Below, piece by piece: positions 26,326-35,274 of a stretch of DNA of 46,657 nt (the first letter of the stretch is position 1; each line of letters begins with the position of its first letter). The DNA comes from Candidatus Methylomirabilis sp. (GTDB lineage Bacteria; DYJV01), in contig DYJV01000011.1 in the NCBI GenBank assembly GCA_020722945.1, positions 1 to 46,657 on the forward strand, in the 5' to 3' direction. A model generated the notes under the pieces. It was given only the letters and a program-made list of their open reading frames with translations. It made no database searches and was not told the DNA's origin. The position numbers and the translations under genes were made by a program.

Positions 26326-27513
26326 TTGTATTACATAAAATTTAATTTCAATATATCATCAAACAATAAAAATAAAAATCTAAAAAATGAACAGATTGAC
26401 TACCGCAACATCAGTAATATAGAAAACATAATTAAAGATCAAGTGGTTGCAGAGGTGTTTTCTGAAGATGCAATCCAAGAGCTCGATAATCAGGAAAATA
26501 TCATCAAAATCTCCAACCCAAAAGATATCGAAAATTTTATTGGTGAAGGGGTTTACATAAATACAAACCAACCTTCAAGACTCTATGCTGACAAAAATGG
26601 TGCAGCTTTTCTAAAAAACAATAAGATTTATATAGAAGATAAACTTTATTTTGATGAAATCAGTTACAAAACAGGGAATATAACTTTTGTCGGAGATATT
26701 TTTATCAAACATGATGTTAAGCCCGGTTTTGTAATCAATGCACGCAACATAACTATCGATGGCTCTGTTGACAATTCAAAACTTATTGCAGGTGAGAGTG
26801 TAATTATTAAAGGTGGAGTAATCGGTTCCCAAAAAACAAACTCTTCTTACATAAAAGCTGGCAAACTTGTTGCTTTAAATTTTATCGAAAATACAATTGT
26901 AGAATGCCACAATGGACCAGTTTATATCAAAAAATCATCTATGCATTCAAGTATATATGCAAAAGGTCGTATTGCTGTATACGGTTCTCCGGGACTGGTT
27001 GTTGGAGGGGAGATAATGGCACAAGATACACTCCTAATAAATATTGCAGGCTCCAAATGGGGCACAGAAACCATCCTTAAGGTAGGGATAGACCCATTTA
27101 AGTATCTAAGACTCAAAAACTATGAAAATGACCTCAACAATAAGCTTTCACTCTTTGAAGACACAAACAAAAGCATAGAATATATAGAATCTGTTTTAGA
27201 GAACTCTTCAGAAAGTGGTGAAAAGAGAGAATCGCTGATTAATGAGCTTGAAGATATAAAAATAAAGAGAGACAACTTTAACAAAAAAATAAACAAACTA
27301 CAATCAATAATATCAACCACCAAACTACTAATTGAAGAGGAGAAGCAAAATCTCCATCTTAAAGACACCAAAATATGCATCTACAACAAAATTTTTCCAG
27401 GCACAGAGATTAGACTTGGACTAAACCATCATAGAATATATGACGATATGGAGGGACACATATTTCAGCTTAATGAAAATGGTGAAGTTACTTTTAACAA
27501 ACTTACTAATTGA
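26326..27513 (+). CDS. FapA/DUF342 polymer-forming domain protein
   Basis: This 395-residue protein of the FapA (DUF342) family reads from TTG 26326, with GAGGAG eight bases upstream. After an N-terminal region (1-105) comes a repetitive beta-strand domain: GNITFVGDIFI, NITIDGSVDN, GESVIIKGGVI, GRIAVYGSPGLVVGGEIMA (about 120-245). A coiled coil covers about 265-350, then a short C-terminal strand region FPGTEIRLG. FapA members influence flagellar assembly or polar signalling in Vibrio; the family is otherwise poorly understood. Its neighbours here are STAS and motAB. Confidence 0.8.
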   Translation: MYYIKFNFNISSNNKNKNLKNEQIDYRNISNIENIIKDQVVAEVFSEDAIQELDNQENIIKISNPKDIENFIGEGVYINTNQPSRLYADKNGAAFLKNNKIYIEDKLYFDEISYKTGNITFVGDIFIKHDVKPGFVINARNITIDGSVDNSKLIAGESVIIKGGVIGSQKTNSSYIKAGKLVALNFIENTIVECHNGPVYIKKSSMHSSIYAKGRIAVYGSPGLVVGGEIMAQDTLLINIAGSKWGTETILKVGIDPFKYLRLKNYENDLNNKLSLFEDTNKSIEYIESVLENSSESGEKRESLINELEDIKIKRDNFNKKINKLQSIISTTKLLIEEEKQNLHLKDTKICIYNKIFPGTEIRLGLNHHRIYDDMEGHIFQLNENGEVTFNKLTN

Positions 27514-27630
27514 CACTCTCAAATATATTAAACAATTATCTTAAAGAGGTCAATATTAATACCAAAATATTAGTAAATAAAAAATTTAAAATTTATATAT
27601 TAATTCAAGTAATTTATTAGAGAGGTTTTT

Positions 27631-28386
27631 ATGGATATAGCAACCGTAATCGGTATAGTCCTTGCATTTGGCTTATTAATAGGGGGTATTCTTATAGGAA
27701 GTGGACTTGGTATTTTTATAGATATACCATCCGTATTGATAGTTGTTGGAGGGACAATAGCCGCACTACTAATATCTTTCCCATTAAAAAGTGTCATAGG
27801 TGCAATCAAGATATTTTTAAAAACTATTTTAGGTAAAGTCCCACCTACCAATGTCCTGATAGACCAAATAGTTGATCTTGCAGTAAAAGCAAGAAAAGAC
27901 AGTATTCTTGCTCTTGAAAAAGTTGAAATTGATGACCCTTTCCTTGCAAAAGGGATAAAGCTTGTAGTTGATGGGACAGCTCCAGAGCTTGTAAAAGCTA
28001 TATTAAACACTGAAATAAAATATATGAAAAACAGACACTCTGAAGGTGCAAAGATATTTGGGATTCTTGCAGCTATGGGTCCTGCTTTTGGTATGATTGG
28101 GACACTTATAGGTCTTGTCCAAATGCTACAAAATTTAAGTGATCCATCTTCTATCGGTCCATCTATGGCTGTTGCATTGCTAACCACTTTCTACGGTGCT
28201 ATCATTGCAAATATTTTTGGTATTCCAATTAAAGCAAAACTTGAATGTAAATCTGTAGAAGAAACTTTACTTAAAGAGATAATAATACAAGGTGTAATAT
28301 CTATAATGGAGGGGGACAACCCTATGATAGTGCGAAGTAAATTAGAGGCATTTTTAGCCCCTGCATTGAGAAAAGTAGAGGAGTAG
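27631..28386 (+). CDS. motA: Flagellar motor stator protein A
   Basis: This 251-residue protein forms the ion-conducting, torque-generating stator with MotB. Four membrane segments are visible: about 3-25, 32-52, 145-170 and 180-205. The GPAFGMIGTLIGLVQ segment holds the conserved proline in the third helix; the cytoplasmic loop (about 70-140) is rich in charged residues. It is followed 4 bases later by motB. GAGAGG precedes the ATG. I found no sigma-28 or sigma-54 promoter in the 117 bases upstream. Confidence 0.94.
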   Translation: MDIATVIGIVLAFGLLIGGILIGSGLGIFIDIPSVLIVVGGTIAALLISFPLKSVIGAIKIFLKTILGKVPPTNVLIDQIVDLAVKARKDSILALEKVEIDDPFLAKGIKLVVDGTAPELVKAILNTEIKYMKNRHSEGAKIFGILAAMGPAFGMIGTLIGLVQMLQNLSDPSSIGPSMAVALLTTFYGAIIANIFGIPIKAKLECKSVEETLLKEIIIQGVISIMEGDNPMIVRSKLEAFLAPALRKVEE

Positions 28387-28390
28387 TCTA

Positions 28391-29140
28391 ATGGCTGAAG
28401 ATCAATCAAAAAATTGCCAGTGTGAAGAGTGTGAAGATTGCCCCCAATGCGAAGAGGGAGCTCCAGGATGGATGGCAACTTTTTCAGACCTTTGCACCCT
28501 GCTTTTGACATTCTTTATTTTACTTTTATCTTTTTCCACTATGGATATCATGAAATTTAAGCAGATGATGGGTTCAGTAGAGAAAGCATTCGGCTATCAG
28601 ACTGAAAGACCGGGGAGTTATAGTGCTCAATCCGACACTCCTGTTACAATACAGCTTTCTGACCAAGAGAACAAAATGCTTGACAATGTTGAGATAGGAG
28701 ACAAAATAAAGCAGAGTGCTGAAGAAGCCAATATCTCTGAGGATACAGAAGTTGAGATAAATAAAGATGGTGTTATGATGAGGCTTAAGGGAAATGTCGG
28801 ATTTGGAGCTGGTAGTGCTTCAATTGACGACAAATTAAAATCTTTCCTTCAAAAAGTAGCCGAAATCCTCAAAGAGCATCCAGATTACAACCTTAAAGTT
28901 TTAGGGCATACTGATAATATTCCTATTAAATCTGCCAAATACGACTCAAACTGGGAATTATCATCTTCAAGAGCTGTTCAGGTTATAAAAATTCTTGTTG
29001 ATCAATACCAGATAGATCCCAAAAGATTGACAGCTATCGGTTATGGTGAGACCCGGCCACTTACTTCCAATGACTCACCAGATAATAGAGCTAAAAATAG
29101 AAGAGTTGAATTTATCTTTTACAAGGAGGTCACAAACTAA
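28391..29140 (+). CDS. motB: Flagellar motor stator protein B with cysteine-rich N-terminus
   Basis: This 249-residue protein has a single membrane helix (about 33-53) carrying the ion-binding aspartate D33 in TFSDLCTLLLTFFILLL, then a linker and an OmpA-like peptidoglycan-binding domain (about 125-248; VLGHTDNIPIKS, LSSSRAVQVIKIL, GYGETRPL, NRRVEFIF). The short cytoplasmic N-terminus has five cysteines in twelve residues: C9, C11, C14, C17 and C20. That spacing could bind a metal or form redox-sensitive bonds. The coupling ion cannot be assigned confidently. The stop overlaps the next gene's ATG. Confidence 0.93.
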   Translation: MAEDQSKNCQCEECEDCPQCEEGAPGWMATFSDLCTLLLTFFILLLSFSTMDIMKFKQMMGSVEKAFGYQTERPGSYSAQSDTPVTIQLSDQENKMLDNVEIGDKIKQSAEEANISEDTEVEINKDGVMMRLKGNVGFGAGSASIDDKLKSFLQKVAEILKEHPDYNLKVLGHTDNIPIKSAKYDSNWELSSSRAVQVIKILVDQYQIDPKRLTAIGYGETRPLTSNDSPDNRAKNRRVEFIFYKEVTN

Positions 29141-29598
29141 TGCTCTTTACAGGACCACACATATTTACAATGGATAAATGGATTAGCTGTGCACCATTTG
29201 AGAAACTTCTAAACATAGAGATAGTTAAAGCCGAAAATGGCGAAGCAGTATTGAGGCTACCTTTTCTGCACGATTTTGCACAGGGCGCTGGATTAATGCA
29301 TGGTGGAGTTTTGGTATCTCTTGCAGATACAACTGTCGTAATGGCAATCAAAAGCATTTTAGAGCCTATGACACATTTTGCAACCATCAAATTAGAAACA
29401 GAGTTTTTCAAACCTATAAAAAAGGGTTATGTGACATGTCGTGGCAAGGTCGGTAAATCTTATGAGGAGAGAATACTTATAGGTTCTGCTAAAATATTTG
29501 ATGAGCAGGATCAAGATATTGCAATTTTTAACTCTACCTTTAAAATAGCAAAAAATGCAGAGATCAAAAACATCAAATTTTTAGATGCTCCCAAATAG
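29140..29598 (+). CDS. Hotdog-fold thioesterase, PaaI family
   Basis: This 152-residue protein has the PaaI/4HBT core: GAGLMHGGVLVSLADTTVVMA (about 47-67), with the HGG turn and an acidic catalytic candidate D61, then ATIKLETEFFKPIKKG. It should hydrolyse an acyl-CoA or aryl-CoA thioester; the substrate is unknown. It is coupled to motB (TAATG overlap) and to nfo (14-base overlap), but no functional link to either is evident. Confidence 0.85.
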   Translation: MLFTGPHIFTMDKWISCAPFEKLLNIEIVKAENGEAVLRLPFLHDFAQGAGLMHGGVLVSLADTTVVMAIKSILEPMTHFATIKLETEFFKPIKKGYVTCRGKVGKSYEERILIGSAKIFDEQDQDIAIFNSTFKIAKNAEIKNIKFLDAPK

Positions 29599-30436
29599 TA
29601 TCTATCTCGGTTCCCACCAATCAATATCTGGTGGTATCTTCAATGCACTTATTCAAGCTTCACGGCTAAATACAAATTGTGTTCAGATATTCACCAAAAA
29701 TTCCAATAGGTGGGAAGGCAAACCAATTTCTGATGAGGATGCCAACAAATTTATAACTCTACAAAATCAACTAAATATAGAAGTAGTCGGTCACTCACCC
29801 TATCTTATAAATCTTGCCTCAGAAAACAACAGTAATCTTGAAAAATCAAAGAAATCTCTAAAAGAGGATATTTTTAATTGTCTAAAATTAAAAATAAAAT
29901 ACCTTGTTCTCCACCCCGGTTCGCATAAAGGTAGAGGGATAGATAACGGTATCAGGAGAATTGCAGACTCTTTAAATGATATTTTATCTGACTTCAAAGA
30001 TGCCCCATTTACGCTACTACTTGAAACAATGGCTGGTCAGGGGGACAGCATAGGTTCAAGATTAGATGAATTACAAAAAATCAGGGAATTGGTCAATAGT
30101 AAACAGCAGATAGGCTACTGCCTTGATACATGCCACCTTTTTGCAGCAGGTTACAAATTTACCGACAAAGATAATTTTGAAATTTTTAAATCAGCTCTCG
30201 ATAATATTTTAGGTTTAGAAAATATCAAAGTTATTCATCTCAACGATTCTAAAAGAGAATTAGGCTCAAGGGTTGATAGACATACCCATATAGGAATTGG
30301 GAAGATCGGAGTTGATGCTTTTTCACTATTTTTAAATGATAACGACCTAAAATCTAAAATTTTCATTATAGAAACACCTAAAGAGGGTGAAATGGACAAT
30401 GTAAATCTAAAAATATTAAAAGATATGATACGATAG
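29585..30436 (+). CDS. nfo: Endonuclease IV
   Basis: This 283-residue zinc AP endonuclease cuts 5' to abasic sites. The TIM-barrel metal-site segments are present: GSHQSISGG near 8-16, HSPYLINLAS near 73-82, LVLHPGSHKG near 109-118, LLLETMAGQG near 142-151, CLDTCHLFAAGY near 178-189, HLNDSKRELGSRVDRHTHIGIG near 218-239 and IIETP near 260. It ends the plus-strand cluster, 21 bases from the convergent fliI. Confidence 0.94.
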   Translation: MLPNSIYLGSHQSISGGIFNALIQASRLNTNCVQIFTKNSNRWEGKPISDEDANKFITLQNQLNIEVVGHSPYLINLASENNSNLEKSKKSLKEDIFNCLKLKIKYLVLHPGSHKGRGIDNGIRRIADSLNDILSDFKDAPFTLLLETMAGQGDSIGSRLDELQKIRELVNSKQQIGYCLDTCHLFAAGYKFTDKDNFEIFKSALDNILGLENIKVIHLNDSKRELGSRVDRHTHIGIGKIGVDAFSLFLNDNDLKSKIFIIETPKEGEMDNVNLKILKDMIR

Positions 30437-30457
30437 GGGATAGAAACTCTCTAATTG

Positions 30458-31768
30458 CTAAGTAATAAAGATTTTTTTGATAATATCCAAAGTTTCATCC
30501 ATAGTAAACTTCTCCTCTACTCTCTGCTTTAGAAAACTATTTATCTGGTCTATCTTTGAAATTGAATAATCTATATTTTTGTTGGCACCTCTATTGTATG
30601 CACCAATATTTATTATATCTTCAGATTCTTTGTATATAGAGTAGGTTGAGATAAACTTGCCGTAAAGCTCTTTATGCTCCTCCGATATAACATCATTCAT
30701 AACCCTACTTTTACTATTGAGTATATCTATGCAAGGATAATGATTCATAGCAGCAAGATTTCGTGATAAAATTATATGCCCATCCAAAATAGCTCTCGTA
30801 GAGTCAGCTATCGGCTCATTCATATCATCGCCCTCCACAAGAACTGTATAAATAGCAGTAAGACTCCCTTCTGATGAGGAATTCCCAGCTCTTTCGAGGA
30901 GTTTAGGCAAGGTAGAAAATACACTTGGAGTATAACCTTTGGTTGTAGGAGGCTCACCTATTGCAAGACCTATCTCCCTTTGAGCCATTGCAAATCTTGT
31001 AATAGAATCCATCATAAGGAGAACATCTTTACCCTGCTCTCTAAAATATTCAGCTATACTGGTAGCAACAAATGCCCCTCTCATCCTGAGAAGTGGAGAG
31101 TTGTCAGAGGTAACAGCAACAACTACAGAGCGTTTGAGACCCTCTTCACCTAAATCTTTCTCTATAAATTCACGAACCTCTCTCCCCCTTTCTCCAATAA
31201 GCCCAATGACATTTATATCAGCGTTTGTATACCTCGCCATCATTCCAAGCAAAGTGCTTTTGCCAACACCAGAACCAGCAAGAATACCAATCCTCTGACC
31301 TTTACCAATTGTAAGGAGTCCATTGATAGATTTTATACCTACATCAAGCGGGTCTTTTATCCTCCTCCTTTTTAAAGGGTTAATCGGTTCTTGATAGAGG
31401 CTAACTGAATCTTTGGTATAAACACTACCTTTATCGTCAATAGGATTACCCATTGCATCTATAATTCTCCCAAGTAACTCTTGACCAACACTAATTGTAT
31501 TTAAACCTTTTGCAGCATATATCTTACAATTTGGAGTAAGTCCTTTTATATCTTTAAATGGCATAAGTAAAACTTTATTACCCCTAAACCCTACTACCTC
31601 ACACTGGACTATTTTGTTATTTTCGTTTATCACAGAACATATTGTCCCAATAGAAACACCAGGTCCCACACCTTCAATAACTATCCCAGCAACATTTGAA
31701 ACTTTGCCATATATTTTAAAAAAATCATTATCAGCAAGGATATTTTCAATTTTATCAATAATTTTCAT
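30458..31768 (-). CDS. fliI: Flagellum-specific ATPase
   Basis: This 436-residue ATPase energises or regulates flagellar type III export. The Walker A loop is AGSGVGKSTLLG (about 163-174) and Walker B is DVLLMMDSITRFA (about 241-253). GLIGERGREVREF and GYTPSVFSTLPKLLERAG are diagnostic for the FliI/YscN group against F1 beta. ATG 31768 is preceded by GGGAG at good spacing; a GTG at 31780 would start inside that site. It stands alone: fliH, fliG and fliJ are not adjacent, which is unusual. Confidence 0.93.
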   Translation of the reverse strand: MKIIDKIENILADNDFFKIYGKVSNVAGIVIEGVGPGVSIGTICSVINENNKIVQCEVVGFRGNKVLLMPFKDIKGLTPNCKIYAAKGLNTISVGQELLGRIIDAMGNPIDDKGSVYTKDSVSLYQEPINPLKRRRIKDPLDVGIKSINGLLTIGKGQRIGILAGSGVGKSTLLGMMARYTNADINVIGLIGERGREVREFIEKDLGEEGLKRSVVVAVTSDNSPLLRMRGAFVATSIAEYFREQGKDVLLMMDSITRFAMAQREIGLAIGEPPTTKGYTPSVFSTLPKLLERAGNSSSEGSLTAIYTVLVEGDDMNEPIADSTRAILDGHIILSRNLAAMNHYPCIDILNSKSRVMNDVISEEHKELYGKFISTYSIYKESEDIINIGAYNRGANKNIDYSISKIDQINSFLKQRVEEKFTMDETLDIIKKIFIT

Positions 31769-31831
31769 TTTAACTCCCACTTTTTGCTACCATCACTATC
31801 AAAAAAATTCAATAAAAAATTTCTAAACTTC

Positions 31832-31860
31832 TTGACATAAAAGATAGAGAGTGTTAATTA
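31832..31860 (+). promoter_or_regulatory. Putative sigma-70 promoter of the TonB receptor operon
   Basis: TTGACA at 31832-31837, a 17-base spacer, then TAATTA at 31855-31860. The -35 is perfect and the -10 is weak, as expected for a regulated promoter. It lies about 130 bases before the receptor ATG and overlaps an inverted repeat. Confidence 0.5.
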
Positions 31861-31872
31861 GATAACTAATTA
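31855..31872. promoter_or_regulatory. Inverted repeat overlapping the -10 region, candidate operator
   Basis: TAATTAG-ATAA-CTAATTA is a perfect 7-bp inverted repeat with a four-base centre. Its position over the -10 element would let a repressor block the TonB receptor operon. The regulator is unknown; a Fur-like protein is one possibility given the uptake genes. Confidence 0.45.
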
Positions 31873-31927
31873 GATTCAACTCATGAAGAGTTTCAATTCA
31901 ATCCATATTTAATCTTTTTACCAATCT

Positions 31928-31944
31928 TTAGCTAAGAAAGCTAA
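31928..31944. promoter_or_regulatory. Second inverted repeat in the TonB receptor leader
   Basis: TTAGCT-AAGAA-AGCTAA has perfect 6-bp arms 45 bases before the receptor ATG. It could be a second operator or a small leader hairpin. A metabolite riboswitch was looked for and not recognised. Confidence 0.3.
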
Positions 31945-31988
31945 TTCTTTAAAAATTTTTTTAATTAAATCAAAGGGGGAGTTTTATT

Positions 31989-34205
31989 ATGTTAAGGAAA
32001 AATTTTGTTTTCTTTACTCTACTATTTTATATAGTTATTTCAATGGTTTCTACTCTAAATGCTGACAATACCACCGAATATTCATTAGGTAAAATCACTG
32101 TAACAGGTGAATTTATTCTACCTACAAAACAAACTGGAGACTCAATCTACACAGGGACAAAAGTTACAAAAAATGGTATAGAGCTTGCAGGTGAGAGTGG
32201 TTCAAACAGTGTTTACGAAACATTTTCCTTATTGCCCGGAATTAATATTGAAAGTAAAGACCCTTACGGATTATCTGACAAAAATGTCAGAATACGAGGA
32301 ATAAAGAATTACTACTCAGGTATGGCAGTCAATGGTATCCCAAATTATGGTATAATGCCAATTGGACCAAGAGAAGATATTTACGATATGGAAAATATGG
32401 AGAGTATCTCCATTTATAAGGGTGCTACACCTTCAGATATGAATACAGGGACTGGAAACAGAGGTGGATCAGTTGATCTTACTTTCAGAAAACCTCTTGA
32501 CAAGTTAAGTGCTTCTATAAAAGAAGCTTTTGGCTCTGATAGTTACAGCAAAACTTTTTTGAGAATAGATTCAGGCAAGCTCCCAACAGACACAAAAATG
32601 TTTGCTTCATACTCATATGCAGATGCAGATATGTGGAGAGGTAAAGGTGATTTAGGGGAGAGAGAGCATATCAATTTTGGAATATCCCAAGAGATAACCG
32701 ATAAATTTTCATCAGAACTATATTTTAATTTTAATAACTCAAATAGAAATTTTTTTATGCCACTTACATATGAAGAAGCAAAAGATGTTGATTCTTACTA
32801 CTCTAAACATTACAACTCTACCTTTTATGCCAACCCTTCAAAAGATGTCAATTATTACGATTTTAATAAAGGTAATTTTATAAATAGAGATATCTTTGCA
32901 ATATTCAAATACCAATTTTCAGATAGTATCGCTACTTCAATCAAACCATACTTTTCAACAGAAGATGCAAATTATTTTGAAACAACAACCAAAACTACAC
33001 CTACCGGAAAAAATTATCTTGATCTTAAAAAAATGAGAAAATCTGATAAATATGGTGTTATTCCAGAAGTTTCCATGAACTTTCAATCTTTAAATATCAC
33101 AACAGGTTATTGGTTTGAATCGTTTGACCTTGACAAATCTGTAAAGATTTATGGAATAACTCCCAAAGGCATTACATACAAAGGTTATCAATACTACGGC
33201 AAAAATGACAATAGAGGAGTAATACATTCACCATATCTAAAGTTATCCCAAAATATTGATAAATTCACATGGCAGGGTGGCTTAAAATACTTTTATTATG
33301 AAGAGCCTGAAATAAAAGGTTACTCAGGAGGTAAATATGACCCTGATCTTACTGTATCAAAAAGTAATTTTGACAAATTACTACCAACAGCGGGGATAGG
33401 TTATAAACTTAATCAACATATCGAAACATATCTCAATTACGGCAAAAATTATATGAGACCTTATGCTTATGTCCCAATTACAAATTTATACAGTGCAAAC
33501 AAAACCAAATTCAAAGCATCTGGAATATTGCTTGATGATATTTTTAAAGATTGGAAAATGGAAACATCAGATAATGTTGATTTTGGATTAAGATTTAACA
33601 CAAAATATATAGAAATTAATTCTACAATTTTTTACGGTAAACATTACGATCTTTTAACTAATATTTTTGATCCTACAGTAGGAATCAACTATTATCAGAA
33701 TGTTGGTGATGCAACATCTTATGGTGCAGAATTAGAAACTTTTATCTATCCTTTAGAGGGGTTAATTTTATTTTTTAACCCAAGCTATACAAATATAACT
33801 TTTGACAACGACTTTACAAGAGTCCAAAATGGAAAGAAATACTCAGTCAAAATTGAAGGTAATCAACTTCCCGATACACCTGAATGGATTATAAAAACAG
33901 GTTTCATCTACAGAATAAACAACTTTGAAATCAATCCAAATATAAATTGGATTGATACACGATATGGAGATGCAACAAACAACGATTCTCTTCCATCTTA
34001 TACATTGGTCAATTTAGGACTCAGCTACAATATAAAGAAAATTTTATCATTTAATAATATCAAACTTTCACTCGAATTTAAAAACCTTTTCAATAAAAAA
34101 TATATAAGTGTTATCGATGCGAGTGACGATTCCGAATCTGGCACTACCTCTTACTATTCAGGATCTCCATTCTCTACAATTTTCTCTATAAGTGCTAACT
34201 TTTAA
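31989..34205 (+). CDS. TonB-dependent outer-membrane receptor
   Basis: This 738-residue receptor has a signal peptide (cleavage likely after LNA, residue 25), a TonB-box-like KITVTGE (about 34-40) and a plug domain with LLPGINIES, KNVRIRGIKN and GTGNRGGSVDL (about 80-165). A 22-strand-type barrel follows and ends in ...STIFSISANF with a terminal phenylalanine. Aromatic, Tyr-rich strands dominate the barrel. The substrate is probably a metal chelate or cobalamin-like compound, by association with the following iron-complex-type binding protein. A GGGGGAG precedes the ATG. It is the first gene of a three-gene operon closed by a strong terminator. Confidence 0.9.
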   Translation: MLRKNFVFFTLLFYIVISMVSTLNADNTTEYSLGKITVTGEFILPTKQTGDSIYTGTKVTKNGIELAGESGSNSVYETFSLLPGINIESKDPYGLSDKNVRIRGIKNYYSGMAVNGIPNYGIMPIGPREDIYDMENMESISIYKGATPSDMNTGTGNRGGSVDLTFRKPLDKLSASIKEAFGSDSYSKTFLRIDSGKLPTDTKMFASYSYADADMWRGKGDLGEREHINFGISQEITDKFSSELYFNFNNSNRNFFMPLTYEEAKDVDSYYSKHYNSTFYANPSKDVNYYDFNKGNFINRDIFAIFKYQFSDSIATSIKPYFSTEDANYFETTTKTTPTGKNYLDLKKMRKSDKYGVIPEVSMNFQSLNITTGYWFESFDLDKSVKIYGITPKGITYKGYQYYGKNDNRGVIHSPYLKLSQNIDKFTWQGGLKYFYYEEPEIKGYSGGKYDPDLTVSKSNFDKLLPTAGIGYKLNQHIETYLNYGKNYMRPYAYVPITNLYSANKTKFKASGILLDDIFKDWKMETSDNVDFGLRFNTKYIEINSTIFYGKHYDLLTNIFDPTVGINYYQNVGDATSYGAELETFIYPLEGLILFFNPSYTNITFDNDFTRVQNGKKYSVKIEGNQLPDTPEWIIKTGFIYRINNFEINPNINWIDTRYGDATNNDSLPSYTLVNLGLSYNIKKILSFNNIKLSLEFKNLFNKKYISVIDASDDSESGTTSYYSGSPFSTIFSISANF

Positions 34206-34206
34206 T

Positions 34207-35250
34207 ATGAAAAGTATATTGTTAACCATAGTTATACTAATATTATGGGTAAACACCATTTTTGCAAAAAATATTACCGATATTTTGGGAAGGGATATCA
34301 ATATTCCTGATAAAATAGATAAGATAGTAGCTATTGGTCCAGGAGCAGTCAGATTTGTAATTTATCTTGGTGAGAGCAACAAATTGTGTGGGATAGAAAA
34401 TATTGAAAATAAAGTTGAAGATAAACTTTTCAGACCTTACACATTTGTAATTAAGGATAAAATTAAAAATCTTGAAATAGTTGGAGAGGGTGGCCCCGGT
34501 AAAATGCCATATTTCGAGAAACTTACTATACTTAACCCCGACTTGATAGTAGGGACACTCTTTTCAAAATCTCAGGCAGATCTTATTTCAGAAAAAACAG
34601 GAGTCCCTGTATTAATCCTTGATTACGGTGAAACAGGTCTTTTTAATGAAATATTCTTTAAATCATTAAAAATATTATCAATAGCATTAAATAATGAGAA
34701 AGTTTATTTAGAGCTTGAAGAATTTATACAATCTATTAATGATGACCTTCAAAAAAGAACTTTAAATATCAAATATCCAAAGAGGATCTATATTGGCGGA
34801 GTAGCATATAAGGGTATTCAAGATATCAACAGCACAATAAGAGATTTCTACCCTCTAAGATTAATCAACATAGATAATGTTGCCAAAAATATAAAATCAA
34901 ATGGTCATGCTGTCTTAAATTGGGAAAGTCTTTACCAATTCAACCCTGATTATATTTTTATAGATAAATATTCATTAAATATGATAAAAAGAAACTTTGA
35001 AAAGAATAGGGATAAATTTAATTTGCTTAAAGCTTTTCAAGAGAGGAGAGTTTATACAATACTCCCTTACAACTCCTACAATACAAATGTGGAACTTGGA
35101 TTTATCGATGCCTATATTATTGGGAAAACAGTTTATCCAGATAGATTCAAAGATATCGAATTAAGATCAAAAATAGAGGAGATATTAAAGAAATTTTTAA
35201 AAGTTGATACTGTTTTAGAAGATATCGATATCAATTTCAATTTTTTCTAA
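34207..35250 (+). CDS. Periplasmic metal-complex binding protein (FecB/BtuF-like)
   Basis: This 347-residue substrate-binding protein of the iron-siderophore/cobalamin class has a signal peptide (MKSILLTIVILILWVNTIFA, cleavage after 20). The mature part starts DILGRDINIPDKIDKIVAIGPGAVRFVIYLG, typical of the family, with LNPDLIVGT and FNPDYIFIDK as the paired lobes. I prefer ATG 34207 over GTG 34192, which lies inside the receptor gene; the ATG is 2 bases after the receptor stop. The FecCD permease and ATPase needed to import the ligand are not in the window. Confidence 0.85.
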   Translation: MKSILLTIVILILWVNTIFAKNITDILGRDINIPDKIDKIVAIGPGAVRFVIYLGESNKLCGIENIENKVEDKLFRPYTFVIKDKIKNLEIVGEGGPGKMPYFEKLTILNPDLIVGTLFSKSQADLISEKTGVPVLILDYGETGLFNEIFFKSLKILSIALNNEKVYLELEEFIQSINDDLQKRTLNIKYPKRIYIGGVAYKGIQDINSTIRDFYPLRLINIDNVAKNIKSNGHAVLNWESLYQFNPDYIFIDKYSLNMIKRNFEKNRDKFNLLKAFQERRVYTILPYNSYNTNVELGFIDAYIIGKTVYPDRFKDIELRSKIEEILKKFLKVDTVLEDIDINFNFF

Positions 35251-35274
35251 AAAAATACAAGAGGAGATTACAGT

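Noticed and set aside
27600-28187. Minus-strand open frame of 195 codons opposite motA
   Set aside because: motA is certain by homology and the antisense product has no recognisable motif.
31781-31988. Cobalamin or other riboswitch before the TonB receptor
   Set aside because: I looked for a conserved B12-box-like segment and a long structured leader and found only two short inverted repeats.
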